Positions 33,504 through 42,767 are shown, counted from the first letter of the stretch. The stretch: 64,000 nucleotides of DNA from Pauljensenia sp902373545 (GCF_041432775.1 NZ_JAPWAG010000009.1:1-64000), one strand, 5' to 3'. Notes: generated from the sequence alone by a model not told the origin. Program-made: numbers and translations.

Positions 33504-34790
33504 ATGCCAGGAAAAGCCGTTCAATTCCACTACGCTGCCCGCTCCGACGTGGGCCTCGTTCGCTCCAACAACCAGGACTCCGGCTACGCGGGCGCAAACC
33601 TGCTGGTCCTCGCCGACGGCATGGGTGGCCCTGCCGGCGGCGACATCGCTTCCTCGGTGGCCCTGGCCCACCTCGTGCCCCTCGATACGGACTCGCACCC
33701 GGCTGACTCGATGCTGCCCCTCCTGCGCGAGGCCCTCCTCGACGCGCACGAGGAGCTCACCGACCGCTCGAGCCGCGACCGCGACCTCGAGGGCCTGGGC
33801 ACCACCTGCATCGCGCTCATGCGCTCCGGCAACCGCCTGGCCATGGTCCACATCGGCGACTCGCGCGCCTACGTGCTGCGCGGCGACACGCTCACGCAGG
33901 TCACGACGGACCACTCCTTCGTCCAGTACCTGGTCGACACCGGCCAGATCACGCCCGAAGAGGCCGAGCACCACCCCAACCGCAACGTCGTCCTGAAGAT
34001 CCTCGGCGACGCCCAGGCCGACGTCGCCCCCGACGAGACCATCCGCACGGCCGTCGTCGGCGACCGCTGGATGCTGTGCTCCGACGGCCTGTCCGGCCTC
34101 GTCTCCCCCGAGACCATCGGCCAGGTCATGGCCGACTTCAAGGACCCGGGCGAGTGCGCCGAAGAGCTCATCCGCCTGGCCCTCCTGGGCGGCGGACCCG
34201 ACAACATCACGTGCGTCATCGCGGACATCGTCCCCGCCGGCACCTACCCGCCCGCGCCCCCGCAGATCGTCGGCGCCGCGGCCATCGACCGCAACGCCAA
34301 ATCACGCGGCGGCGAAGGAGCGGCGGCGCGCGCTGCCGCCCTGGGAGCCAAGGCCTCGGGCCACGGCACCGACGACGATGACGCGCCCGTCGAACTCAAG
34401 CCCCGCACTTCCTGGTGGACACCCATCTTCGTGTCTCTCGTGACCGTGCTCGTGGTCGCCGCCTCCTGGCTGTCCTGGAAGTGGACGCAGACCCAGTACT
34501 ACGCGGTGGGCCAGGACGGCTACGTCGTCATCTACCAGGGCATCCCCCAGGCGATCGGCCCCTGGCGCCTCTCCCACGCGATCGAGGTCTCCGACGTCGC
34601 GCTGTCCGACCTGTCCCCCGTGGACCGCCAGCGCCTCGACACGCCGGTGCTACGCTCCACGCGCCAGGAGATCGACGACTACATCGAGGGCCTCAAGCGT
34701 TCCTCCGTCACGCCCTCTCACGAGACCAACCAGCCGAGCCTCCAGTCCGGCCAGAGCCAATCCGGGGTCCAAAGCGGAGAGGACTCCTAA
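33504..34790 (+). CDS. pstP: PstP, PP2C-type Ser/Thr phosphatase
   Basis: A 428-residue phosphatase that reverses PknA/PknB phosphorylation. The metal-binding motifs of PP2C are in place: 'GLVRSNNQDSGY', 'VLADGMGGPAGGDIAS', 'HIGDSRAYVL', 'LCSDGLS' and 'GGGPDNITCVI'. A membrane segment lies near residue 315 ('WTPIFVSLVTVLVVAASWL') with about 95 residues outside the cell, ending Ser/Gln-rich. The stop codon shares its last base with the rodA start (TAATG). Confidence 0.94.
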   Translation: MPGKAVQFHYAARSDVGLVRSNNQDSGYAGANLLVLADGMGGPAGGDIASSVALAHLVPLDTDSHPADSMLPLLREALLDAHEELTDRSSRDRDLEGLGTTCIALMRSGNRLAMVHIGDSRAYVLRGDTLTQVTTDHSFVQYLVDTGQITPEEAEHHPNRNVVLKILGDAQADVAPDETIRTAVVGDRWMLCSDGLSGLVSPETIGQVMADFKDPGECAEELIRLALLGGGPDNITCVIADIVPAGTYPPAPPQIVGAAAIDRNAKSRGGEGAAARAAALGAKASGHGTDDDDAPVELKPRTSWWTPIFVSLVTVLVVAASWLSWKWTQTQYYAVGQDGYVVIYQGIPQAIGPWRLSHAIEVSDVALSDLSPVDRQRLDTPVLRSTRQEIDDYIEGLKRSSVTPSHETNQPSLQSGQSQSGVQSGEDS

Positions 34791-36172
34791 TGGCAACAGT
34801 CTCGATCGCACCGGCTAAGCCGCGCCGTTTTCTTGAGCTGGGCCTCATGGCCCTGGCCCTTACCGTCGGCATTTCCGGCTACGTCCTGACCTCGCTCAAC
34901 GTCACGGATACGATCCCCGCGAACCTGCTCCCGCAGATCGGCGTGCTCGTCGCGCTCGCCATCATCGGGGAAATCGGCATCCACTTCCTAGCCCCCTACG
35001 CGGATCCCGTGATTCTCCCGATCGCGGTGGCCCTCACGGGCCTGGGCCTGGCGATGATCTACCGCCTCGACCTGGCGTATGAGGCTGGCGCTGTCGGGGA
35101 CGTGGTCGGCTTCCGCCAGGCGCTCTTCGTGGGCGTCGCGATCGTCATTGCCGCCATTATCTTGATCTCGCTGCGCGACCACCGTATGCTGCGCCGCTAC
35201 ACCTACACGTTCGGCATTCTCTCGCTGTTCCTGCTGCTCCTCCCGATGGTCCCGGGCCTGGGCCAGGAAACCTTCGGCGCGCGCGTGTGGATTCGCCTGG
35301 GCCCCGTCTCGATTCAGCCCGGCGAGCTCGTCAAAATCACGCTGGCGATCTTCTTCGCCGGGTACCTGGTCACCAACCGCGACAACCTGGCGATCGGTGG
35401 CCGCAAGTTCCTGGGCATGCGCCTGCCGCGCGCCCGTGACCTCGGCCCCATCCTGGTCGTGTGGCTGATCGGCATCGCCATCCTGGTCCTGCAGCGCGAC
35501 CTGGGCACCTCGCTGCTCTTCTTCGGCATGTTCGTTGCCATGCTGTACGTGGCCACCAACCGCGTGTCCTGGCTCTTCATCGGCTTCATGCTGTTCGTGC
35601 CCGCCGTCGCATTCGCCGTCAAGTTCTTCACCCACGTGCAGACGCGCTTCAACGGCTGGCTGTACGCCCTCGACCCCGAGTACTACCACGGCACCTCCTA
35701 CCAGCTCGTCCAGGGCATCTTCGGCCAGGCGTCGGGCGGCCTCATGGGAACCGGGTGGGGCCGCGGCTACCCGCATCAGGTTCCGCTGGCGAACTCCGAC
35801 TTCATCCTGTCCTCGCTGGCCGAGGAGCTGGGCCTGGTCGGCATGGCCGCGATCCTGGTCCTGTACCTGATTCTCGTCCAGCGCGGCCTGCGCGCGGCCC
35901 TGACGGTGCGCGACGGCTTCGGCAAGCTTCTGGCCACCGGCTTGAGCTTCTCGCTGGCCATCCAGCTGTTCGTGGTTCTCGGCGGCCTCACGCGACTCAT
36001 CCCGCTGACGGGCCTGACCGCCCCCTTCCTCGCGGCCGGCGGCTCCTCGATGGTGTCCTCGTGGATCACCGTCGCCCTGCTGATTCGCGTGTCCGACGCT
36101 GCCCGCCGCCCGGCGTCCACCCAGTCTCCCTGGACCTCTGGAATCCAGGCGGCGCTGGGGGTGAGTGAGTAG
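34790..36172 (+). CDS. rodA: RodA/FtsW SEDS-family glycosyltransferase
   Basis: A 460-residue polytopic protein that polymerises lipid II into glycan strands. SEDS landmarks are 'LGPVSIQPGELVKITLAIFFAGYL', 'LVLQRDLGTSLLFFGMF', 'QVQGIFGQASGG'-like 'LVQGIFGQASGGLMGTGWG' and 'NSDFILSSLAEELGLVG'. The start is the ATG at 34790 overlapping the pstP stop; a longer frame to the left is read-through. It pairs with the transpeptidase encoded next. An Ala/Pro-rich C-terminus is short. Confidence 0.95.
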   Translation: MATVSIAPAKPRRFLELGLMALALTVGISGYVLTSLNVTDTIPANLLPQIGVLVALAIIGEIGIHFLAPYADPVILPIAVALTGLGLAMIYRLDLAYEAGAVGDVVGFRQALFVGVAIVIAAIILISLRDHRMLRRYTYTFGILSLFLLLLPMVPGLGQETFGARVWIRLGPVSIQPGELVKITLAIFFAGYLVTNRDNLAIGGRKFLGMRLPRARDLGPILVVWLIGIAILVLQRDLGTSLLFFGMFVAMLYVATNRVSWLFIGFMLFVPAVAFAVKFFTHVQTRFNGWLYALDPEYYHGTSYQLVQGIFGQASGGLMGTGWGRGYPHQVPLANSDFILSSLAEELGLVGMAAILVLYLILVQRGLRAALTVRDGFGKLLATGLSFSLAIQLFVVLGGLTRLIPLTGLTAPFLAAGGSSMVSSWITVALLIRVSDAARRPASTQSPWTSGIQAALGVSE

Positions 36173-36174
36173 GC

Positions 36175-37623
36175 ATGAACGCACAGATTCGCAAGATTTT
36201 CGTCGTTGTCCTCATCATGTTCGCCATGCTGGGCCTGGCGGTGACGAACACGCAGTTCATTTCCGCGCCCTCTCTGAACGCGGACCCGCGTAACGTGCGC
36301 ACCAACCTGCACGCGGCCGAGATCGACCGCGGACCCATCATCGTGGAGAAGACGGCCATCGCCTCGTCTGAGCTCGACGACGACAACCACTACACGCGCG
36401 TCTACGACCAGGGCTCCCTCTACGTGTCGGCCACCGGCTACTTCTCGTCGGTCGGTTACGGGTCGACCGGCATCGAAGCTGCCCAAGAGAACGTCCTGGA
36501 CGGCCAGTCGCAGACCCTGCTCGGACAGCGCCTGCGCAACCTCCTGACGGGCGAAAAGCGCCAGGGCGGGGGCGTCGAGCTGACGCTGCGCGCCTCCATG
36601 CAGGAGGCAGCTGCCGCCGCGCTCGGCGACCGCAAGGGTGCCGTTGTGGCCCTGGACGCCAAGACCGGCGCAATCCTGGCCCTGTACTCGTCGCCGTCCT
36701 TCGATCCGAACGCACTGGCCTCCCGTGACGCCGGCGAGGTGCAAGACGCGTACGCGACGCTGGACGCCGACCCGAAGAACCCGATGCTCAACCGCACGAT
36801 CTCGGAACGCTACGCGCCCGGCTCGACGTTCAAGGTCCTCACCGCGATCGCACTCATCGAGAACGGCATTGCCAATCCCGATACCCGCATGGACTCGCCC
36901 GTGTCGACGACCCTGCCGGGCACGAACACCGAGGTCTCCAACATCGAATCCTCGACCTGCGGCGACGGCAAACCGACGCTCACCGAGGCCTTTGCACGCT
37001 CGTGCAACACGACCTTTGTGCTTGCCTCCGAAAAGCTCACCACCCAGCAGCTCACAGACGTGACGAAGCGCTTCGGCTTTGGCCACGAGCAGGAAATCCC
37101 GCTGACGGTCATCCCCTCCGTGTTCCCCGCGGACGCGGACAGCGCGCAGCTCGCCATGAGTTCCATCGGCCAGTACACGGTCCAGGCGACGCCCATGCAG
37201 ATGGCGCAGGTCGCGCAGACGATCGCCAACGGCGGCCAGATGATGAGTCCCTACCTGATCAAGCAGATCGTGGACGCCGATAACCAGACCATCCGCAAGA
37301 CCAAGGCGACGGAAGCCGGCCGACCGATCTCCGCCGACACGGCCTCGAAGGTCACCGGCATGATGCAGGCGGTCGTCTCCCAGCCGTACGGCTCTGGAAC
37401 ACCGATGGCCCTGCCCAACGTCTCGGTCGCTGCCAAGACCGGCACCGCCGAAACCGGCGACGGCGACCGCGCCAACGCGTGGGCCATCGGCTTCGCGCCC
37501 GCGGACAACCCCCAGATTGCGTTCGCTGTCATCGTCGAAGGCGATGAGACGAACCCCACGCCGCACGGCGGTGACGTTGCCGGACCGGTCGCTAAGGCCG
37601 TCCTGGAAGCGGGGCTCCAGTGA
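36175..37623 (+). CDS. pbpA: PbpA, class B penicillin-binding protein
   Basis: A 482-residue transpeptidase that cross-links peptidoglycan. One N-terminal membrane anchor ('KIFVVVLIMFAMLGLAVTN') precedes the pedestal. The catalytic motifs are STFK (Ser about 217), SCN (Ser about 276) and KTGT (Lys about 421). It begins two bases after the rodA stop and its stop overlaps the pknA start (GTGA). In mycobacteria PbpA is regulated by PknB. Confidence 0.95.
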   Translation: MNAQIRKIFVVVLIMFAMLGLAVTNTQFISAPSLNADPRNVRTNLHAAEIDRGPIIVEKTAIASSELDDDNHYTRVYDQGSLYVSATGYFSSVGYGSTGIEAAQENVLDGQSQTLLGQRLRNLLTGEKRQGGGVELTLRASMQEAAAAALGDRKGAVVALDAKTGAILALYSSPSFDPNALASRDAGEVQDAYATLDADPKNPMLNRTISERYAPGSTFKVLTAIALIENGIANPDTRMDSPVSTTLPGTNTEVSNIESSTCGDGKPTLTEAFARSCNTTFVLASEKLTTQQLTDVTKRFGFGHEQEIPLTVIPSVFPADADSAQLAMSSIGQYTVQATPMQMAQVAQTIANGGQMMSPYLIKQIVDADNQTIRKTKATEAGRPISADTASKVTGMMQAVVSQPYGSGTPMALPNVSVAAKTGTAETGDGDRANAWAIGFAPADNPQIAFAVIVEGDETNPTPHGGDVAGPVAKAVLEAGLQ

Positions 37624-39995
37624 GTGTTCCACGGATGACATCAGGCGCCGGGCGCGTGCTCGGCGGACGCTACACCCTGCTCACCCCGATCGCTCAGGGC
37701 GGCATGGGTGAGGTCTGGAAGGCCCGTGACCGCGTCAGCGGCCACATCGTGGCCGCCAAGGTCCTGCGTCCCGAGCTGGCGGGCGAGGAGCTGTCCCTGT
37801 CGCGCCTGCGCCTCGAAGCGCGCAACTCGATGTCGATTTCCCACCCGAATATCGCGAACACGCAGGACTCGGGCGAGGAAGACGGCATCGGCTGGATCAT
37901 CATGGAGCTCGTCGACGGCTACCCGCTGACGGACTACCTGCGCGGCGGTTCCCGCATCGAGCCCGAGTACCTCATGCCGATCCTCGTGCAGGTCGCGATG
38001 GCACTGGGTGCCGCCGCGCGCGCGGGCGTCGTGCACCGCGACATCAAGCCCGCGAACATTATTGTTCGCCCTGACGGCATGGTGAAGCTGACGGACTTCG
38101 GCATCTCACGCGCCAGGGACCAGGTGAACCTAACCGCCGCGGGCATGGTCATGGGTACCGCCCAGTACCTGCCTCCCGAGCAGGCCATGGGCGAGCTGGC
38201 CACGCCGATCGGCGACCTGTACGCGCTGGGTGTCATCGCCTACGAGGCCGCCGCCGGTCGGCGCCCCTTCACGGGCGAAACTCAGGTCGACATCGCGTTC
38301 GCGCACGTCAACGACCCCGTGCCGCCCCTCCCCGACTTCGTCCCGGAACCGCTGGCCGACGTCATCTTGCACCTGCTGGAGAAAGATCCGGCCAAGCGCC
38401 CCGAATCCGGCTCCGCCGCCGTGCGCGAAATCGCCGGCGCCGCCAAGGCCATGGGTATCTCCGTGACGCCTCGCCCACTGCCGCTGCCCAAGGCCGCGCA
38501 GCAAGCCACCGAGACACGCACCCCCGTCCAGCCCTCCGTGCCGATCCTCGCCCCCGTGCGTCACCTGACCCGCCGCACGCTGCCCGACGAGATGCTCCAA
38601 CCCCCGTCAGGCCTCGTTCCCCGCGTCCGCTCCGTCACGGGCCGCCACGCGGTCGTCCCGCGCATCATTGACGAGGCGACCACGATCGCCCCGTCCTCCA
38701 CGATGATTCCGATCACCGGGCGCCACCCTGTGCTCCCGCGCATCATCGACGAGCCCGCGCCGCCGCCGTCGCCCAACCCGCTCTCCCCGCCCACGCGGGT
38801 GCGCCGCATCATCCCCGATACCACCGGCGAGCAGCCCCAGGTCTCAGGTTCGAAGCCCTCCCTGACGTCGACGGGCCGCCACGCGGCCGTTCCCTCGGCT
38901 CCCCAGGGTCCAATCTCGGCGTCCATCCCCACGCGCGTGGTCTCCAAGCCCCCCGCGGCTGCCCCAAGCCCCGCCATGCCCGAGCCGCCCGTGCCCCGGC
39001 CCATCAAGTCCTCCCCCCCGAAGGCCAAGGAACCCTCAACGGTCACCCCCATCGACCCGCGGCAAGAAGCAGCGCCCACCAAGCCTGTGAAGCGCGGCAG
39101 GAACGGCAAGCCCGTATCGGCGCCGGACCAGGCGAGCCCTGCGTCCTCCGATAGGGCGCGCACCGGCTCGGCGCCCACGGCCACCAAGCCCGCCACGGCC
39201 AAGTCGGCGCCCACAAAGCCGGCCGCACCCAAACCCGCTCCCGCTCAGCCTGCGGCTGCCAAGCCCGCCACGGCCTCGTCGGCACCGGTCGACCAGACCG
39301 CCGAACGCCGCGCGGCCCTCAACGAGCGCCTGCGTCAGCGCGCACAGCACCGCCAGGCCGAGGACGCCGCCGAAGAGCAGCGCCGCGCCCAGATCGCGCG
39401 CGAGGAGGAAGACCGCCAACGAGAACTGCGCGAGGCACGCGAAGCACGCCAGCGCCGTGAGGCCCGCCAGCGACGCGAGGCCGAACAAGCCCAGCGCAAG
39501 TCGGCCCGCGCCGGCGCAACGAGCGTGCCCCAGCCCACCAGCGACGCAGGCTCGGATCGGCCCAAGGCCACCAAGGCCTCGTCGAAGAAAACGACGAACA
39601 CCGGCTCCACGCCACGCGTGTACGGGACCGTCCCGCAACCCGGCAAGAGCAAGAAAAACAATAAGAAGGCGTCCACACGACCGCGCCGCTCGGTCTACGA
39701 GCCGAGGCCCGAGAAGACCTCGCGCGGCCCGCAGTGGCACGAGCTCGACGCCCGCTCAGCCGAGCGCAAGCGACCCGCGGCAAAGACCGCGTACTCGCGC
39801 AGCGTCGTCGCCCCGCCAGTGCCTGCGTCTAAGAAAATTATTCGCCTAGTGGTCATCGCACTCATCGTGGGTGCGCTGATCCTACTCGCAGCCTTTACGA
39901 TCAAGTCCATGCTGAGCTCCCTCATCCAACCTAACGCGGGGGCAACCATTACCGAGGAGGTTAGGACATGGCACAGCCCATGGCCCACCGTCTAG
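37620..39995 (+). CDS. pknA: PknA-type Ser/Thr protein kinase
   Basis: A 791-residue kinase. The kinase domain spans about residues 17-280: glycine loop IAQGGMGEV, Lys47, catalytic HRDIKPANI (Asp141) and DFGISRA. A very long Pro/Ala/Lys-rich linker follows, with a repeated TGRHAVVPRIIDE-like unit (near residues 339, 364 and 417) and a charged Arg/Glu/Ala coiled-coil-like stretch (550-640). One membrane segment lies close to the C-terminus ('IIRLVVIALIVGALILLAAF') with almost no external part. The GTG start overlaps the pbpA stop; ATG at 37635 is an alternative. It is much longer than the usual 430-residue PknA. Confidence 0.9.
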   Translation: MSVPRMTSGAGRVLGGRYTLLTPIAQGGMGEVWKARDRVSGHIVAAKVLRPELAGEELSLSRLRLEARNSMSISHPNIANTQDSGEEDGIGWIIMELVDGYPLTDYLRGGSRIEPEYLMPILVQVAMALGAAARAGVVHRDIKPANIIVRPDGMVKLTDFGISRARDQVNLTAAGMVMGTAQYLPPEQAMGELATPIGDLYALGVIAYEAAAGRRPFTGETQVDIAFAHVNDPVPPLPDFVPEPLADVILHLLEKDPAKRPESGSAAVREIAGAAKAMGISVTPRPLPLPKAAQQATETRTPVQPSVPILAPVRHLTRRTLPDEMLQPPSGLVPRVRSVTGRHAVVPRIIDEATTIAPSSTMIPITGRHPVLPRIIDEPAPPPSPNPLSPPTRVRRIIPDTTGEQPQVSGSKPSLTSTGRHAAVPSAPQGPISASIPTRVVSKPPAAAPSPAMPEPPVPRPIKSSPPKAKEPSTVTPIDPRQEAAPTKPVKRGRNGKPVSAPDQASPASSDRARTGSAPTATKPATAKSAPTKPAAPKPAPAQPAAAKPATASSAPVDQTAERRAALNERLRQRAQHRQAEDAAEEQRRAQIAREEEDRQRELREAREARQRREARQRREAEQAQRKSARAGATSVPQPTSDAGSDRPKATKASSKKTTNTGSTPRVYGTVPQPGKSKKNNKKASTRPRRSVYEPRPEKTSRGPQWHELDARSAERKRPAAKTAYSRSVVAPPVPASKKIIRLVVIALIVGALILLAAFTIKSMLSSLIQPNAGATITEEVRTWHSPWPTV

Positions 39996-41980
39996 CCGGC
40001 CGATACGAGGTCCGCTCGCTCATTGGGCGCGGCGGAATGGCCGAAGTCCACCTGGGCTTCGACACTCGCCTGTCGCGCGTCGTCGCCATCAAGATGCTGC
40101 GACGCGACCTGGCGCTGGACTCGATCTTCCAGGCACGGTTCCGCCGCGAGGCTCAGTCCGCTGCGTCGCTGAATCACCCAAACATCGTCGCCGTGTACGA
40201 CACCGGCGAGGAGATCGTGTCGGACGCGACCAACAGGTCCCTTGCCATCCCGTACATCGTCATGGAGTACGTCGAGGGGCACACGGTCAAGGAGCTCATC
40301 TCCGACGGCACGGCCGTGCCGATCAACGAGGCCATCGAGATCGTCTCCGGCGTCCTGTCCGCCCTGCAGTACTCGCACGCCAACCACCTGGTGCACCGCG
40401 ATATCAAGCCGGGCAACATCATGCTGACCCCCGAGGGCAAGGTCAAGGTCATGGACTTCGGTATCGCGAGGGCCCTGACCGACTCGCAGGCCACCATGAC
40501 GCAGACGAACGCCGTCGTCGGCACCGCCCAGTACCTCTCCCCCGAGCAGGCCCGCGGTGAGACCGTCGACGAGCGCTCCGACCTGTACTCGACCGGCGTC
40601 GTCCTCTTCGAGCTGCTCACGGGCCGCCCGCCCTTCAAGGGCGACTCGGCGGTGGCCGTCGCCTACCAGCACGTCGAGCAGATCCCGCCCACGCCCTCGT
40701 CGATCCTCTCCGACATCCCGGATTCTCTGGACCGCGTGGTGCTCAAGGCCCTGGCGAAGAACCGCGACGACCGCTACCGCAGCGCCGCCGAGATGCTCTC
40801 CGACCTCCAGCGCGTCGCACGCGGCATGGACGTGGGCGCCCCGCCCGCCGACTCGTGGGCGACCGAAGTCCTGCCCTCCGCCGGCCTCGTCGGTGCGCGC
40901 GCTGCGGTGCCCGCGGCCACCTCCACGGTGAGCGCGCCCGCAGCCGGGGTCTCCTCGACCTCGACGTCGCTGCCCGCGGTCAGCTCCGACGGGGACGCCG
41001 CCAGCAAGGCAGCGGCGGCCCGCAAGCGCCGCACCGCGATCATCATGACGCTCGTCGTCATCGCACTTCTCCTCATCGGCGGCAGCGTGTGGGCTCTGAG
41101 CCGCAGCGCCGCGACGCCGGAGGCCGTCTCCGTACCCAACGTCGTCGGCCTGTCCCAGGCGGATGCGAAGTCCCAGATCGAGGCCGCCGGCCTCGAGTGG
41201 GAACTCAACCCCGAGAAGGTCGCCTCCGACACCGTCGAGAAGGACTCGGTCGCCTCGACCGACCCCGCTGGCGGCGCCCAGGCTGAGAAGGGCTCGACCG
41301 TGCGCGTCACGATTTCCTCGGGCCCCGACTCGGTCACCCTGCCCGACAACCTGGTCGGCATGAGTCCCGACGATGCCCGTCAGGCTGTCGAGGCCTTGGG
41401 CCTGAAGTGGGAGGTTAACTCCAGCAAGGTCGCCTCCGACACCGTCGCCGAGGGTAAGGTCGCCCAGACCAACCCCTCGCCCGGCTCCAAGGTCAAGGCC
41501 GGCCAGACGATCACCGCGTACCTGTCCTCCGGCTCCGACCAGGTCGAGGTCCCCGACCTGGTGGGCATGAGCCAGGACCAGGCGCGCAGCGCCCTGAAGG
41601 CCGTCGGCCTGGAACTGGGTAACGTCACGACCGTCGACTCCGACAAGGATAAGGACCGCATCGTCTCCCAGGATCCCGAGACCGGCTCCAAGGTCAAGAA
41701 GGGCACCACGATCGCCGTGTCCATCTCGACCGGCAAGGCCGCCCAGGTTGAGATCCCCACCGTCGTCGGCATCAGCCGCGAGGACGCCGAGGCTCAGCTC
41801 AAGGCCCTGGGCCTGACCGTGACCGTCGAGGAAGTCAGCGGCAGCCAGCCCAGCGGCCAGGTCACCGCCGTCGAACCGGGCGAAGGCTCCAAGGTGGACA
41901 AGAACTCGACCGTGAAGCTCAAGGTTTCCAAGGGTTCCGCATCTCCGACGCCCAGCCCGTCGCCCTCCACCAAGAAGTGA
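39968..41980 (+). CDS. pknB: PknB-type PASTA-domain Ser/Thr kinase
   Basis: A 670-residue membrane kinase that senses muropeptides or lipid II and controls cell-wall growth. The kinase domain has GRGGMAEV, Lys42, HRDIKPGNI (Asp145) and DFGIARA. A juxtamembrane linker precedes the membrane helix ('IIMTLVVIALLLIGGSVWAL', near residue 365). Four PASTA domains follow, each opening with a 'VP.VVG.S..DA' type motif. The tail is Ser/Pro-rich. GAGGAGGTTAGG precedes the ATG, which lies 28 bases inside the pknA end. Last gene of the operon, followed by a strong terminator. Confidence 0.95.
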   Translation: MAQPMAHRLAGRYEVRSLIGRGGMAEVHLGFDTRLSRVVAIKMLRRDLALDSIFQARFRREAQSAASLNHPNIVAVYDTGEEIVSDATNRSLAIPYIVMEYVEGHTVKELISDGTAVPINEAIEIVSGVLSALQYSHANHLVHRDIKPGNIMLTPEGKVKVMDFGIARALTDSQATMTQTNAVVGTAQYLSPEQARGETVDERSDLYSTGVVLFELLTGRPPFKGDSAVAVAYQHVEQIPPTPSSILSDIPDSLDRVVLKALAKNRDDRYRSAAEMLSDLQRVARGMDVGAPPADSWATEVLPSAGLVGARAAVPAATSTVSAPAAGVSSTSTSLPAVSSDGDAASKAAAARKRRTAIIMTLVVIALLLIGGSVWALSRSAATPEAVSVPNVVGLSQADAKSQIEAAGLEWELNPEKVASDTVEKDSVASTDPAGGAQAEKGSTVRVTISSGPDSVTLPDNLVGMSPDDARQAVEALGLKWEVNSSKVASDTVAEGKVAQTNPSPGSKVKAGQTITAYLSSGSDQVEVPDLVGMSQDQARSALKAVGLELGNVTTVDSDKDKDRIVSQDPETGSKVKKGTTIAVSISTGKAAQVEIPTVVGISREDAEAQLKALGLTVTVEEVSGSQPSGQVTAVEPGEGSKVDKNSTVKLKVSKGSASPTPSPSPSTKK

Positions 41981-42002
41981 GCCCCCGGCCACCCAACGAT
42001 CA

Positions 42003-42041
42003 GGGCCCGCACCGACAGGATTCTTCCTGGGGTGCGGGCCC
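42003..42041 (+). terminator. Terminator of the fhaA-pknB operon
   Basis: An 11-bp outer stem (GGGCCCGCACC/GGTGCGGGCCC) encloses a perfect inner hairpin (CAGGA, loop TTCT, TCCTG). It starts 23 bases after the pknB stop. Confidence 0.85.
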
Positions 42042-42142
42042 CGTCGTATGCGCACGCCGAATGGCGGGCGTGGAGCGAGTGCTGCGGGGCGGGGTGTTGT
42101 GTGCAGGGTGGCGCGGGGGCATGTGTGAGCGCGCAGTTTCAG

Positions 42143-42373
42143 GCACGAGGCCTGGGTTGCGTTCCGGCTTCGTGGCGGCGCCCTCGGTCGTCTCCTCAGC
42201 TGACTCAGCACGAGGCCTGGGTTGCGTTCCGGCTTCGTGGCGGCGCCCTCGGTCGTCTCCTCAGCTGACTCAGCACGAGGCCTGGGTTGCGTTCCGGCTT
42301 CGTGGCAGCGCCCTCGGTCGTCTCCTCAGCTGACTCAGCACGAGGCCTGGGTTGCGTTTCGGCTTCGTGGCGA
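42143..42373. repeat. 65-bp tandem repeat, about 3.5 copies
   Basis: Units beginning GCACGAGGCCTGGGTTGCG start at 42143, 42208, 42273 and 42338. The last unit is cut after CTTCGTGGCG. Copies 1 and 2 are identical in what I can compare; copies 3 and 4 carry single changes. Sixty-five is not a multiple of three and no conserved frame is evident, so it is non-coding. Each unit carries the ACGAGGCC word. Confidence 0.9.
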
Positions 42374-42469
42374 ACGTGCTCAGCTGCTGTGGCGTGCGGG
42401 ACGTATGACCGGAGCGTTAGCCCGATAGGTGGCACCATGGGCCCCTTGATGCGCACGTTAACCCGTTTG

Positions 42470-42501
42470 GTGGAGCGTGGGCGGGGCTGCCCACGCTCCA
42501 C
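42470..42501. other. Perfect 13-bp hairpin
   Basis: GTGGAGCGTGGGC and its complement enclose a GGGGCT loop. The right arm is also the first part of the 20-bp tandem repeat that follows, so the left arm can pair with any of the repeat units. Confidence 0.75.
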
Positions 42502-42600
42502 TCATGGGGCCCACGCTCCACTCACGAGGCCTACGCTCCACTCATGGGACCTACGCTCCACTCACGAGGCCCACGCTCCACTCATGGGGTCCACGTACCA
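42490..42600. repeat. 20-bp tandem repeat, five copies plus remnant
   Basis: Units of the form CCCACGCTCCACTCATGGGG start at 42490, 42510, 42530, 42550 and 42570. The last four bases alternate regularly between TGGG- and CGAGG-type endings, which suggests a 40-bp higher-order unit. A partial sixth unit decays near 42600. No coding frame is supported. Confidence 0.88.
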
Positions 42601-42666
42601 CGATCCCAGCACAAGCTCGCCGACGGGCACAAAGCCAACTCCGATTCCGCGCCAGGCGCGACCCAC

Positions 42667-42767
42667 GCGGATAGGTTGCGCGCACGCGGATAGGTTATGC
42701 GTTCGCGGATAGGTTATTAACCTATCCACATGCTTCAAACCTATCCGTGAGCTGATTACCTATCCGC
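42667..42767. repeat. 3+3 GCGGATAGGTT array, copy 2
   Basis: GCGGATAGGTT starts at 42667, 42686 and 42705. Inverted units AACCTATCCAC, AACCTATCCGT and TACCTATCCGC start at 42719, 42738 and 42757. All steps within each arm are exactly 19 bases. The centre GGATAGGTTATTAACCTATCC is a perfect palindrome (GGATAGGTTA, then TTAACCTATCC with shared T). The 8-base spacers are unrelated between arms and between this array and the one at 16262-16363. Confidence 0.88.

Noticed and set aside
35776..37641. 621-codon open frame antisense to rodA/pbpA
   Set aside because: Same reasoning; both sense genes are certain and the antisense product is Gly/Arg/Val-rich without domains.
39992..42211. 739-codon open frame antisense to pknB
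   Set aside because: It mirrors the third-position GC pattern of pknB, has no family features and a His/Gly/Asp/Arg-biased composition typical of antisense frames in high-GC DNA.
42490..42600. 20-bp repeats as CRISPR
   Set aside because: Units are directly adjacent with no spacers, so this is a plain tandem repeat.
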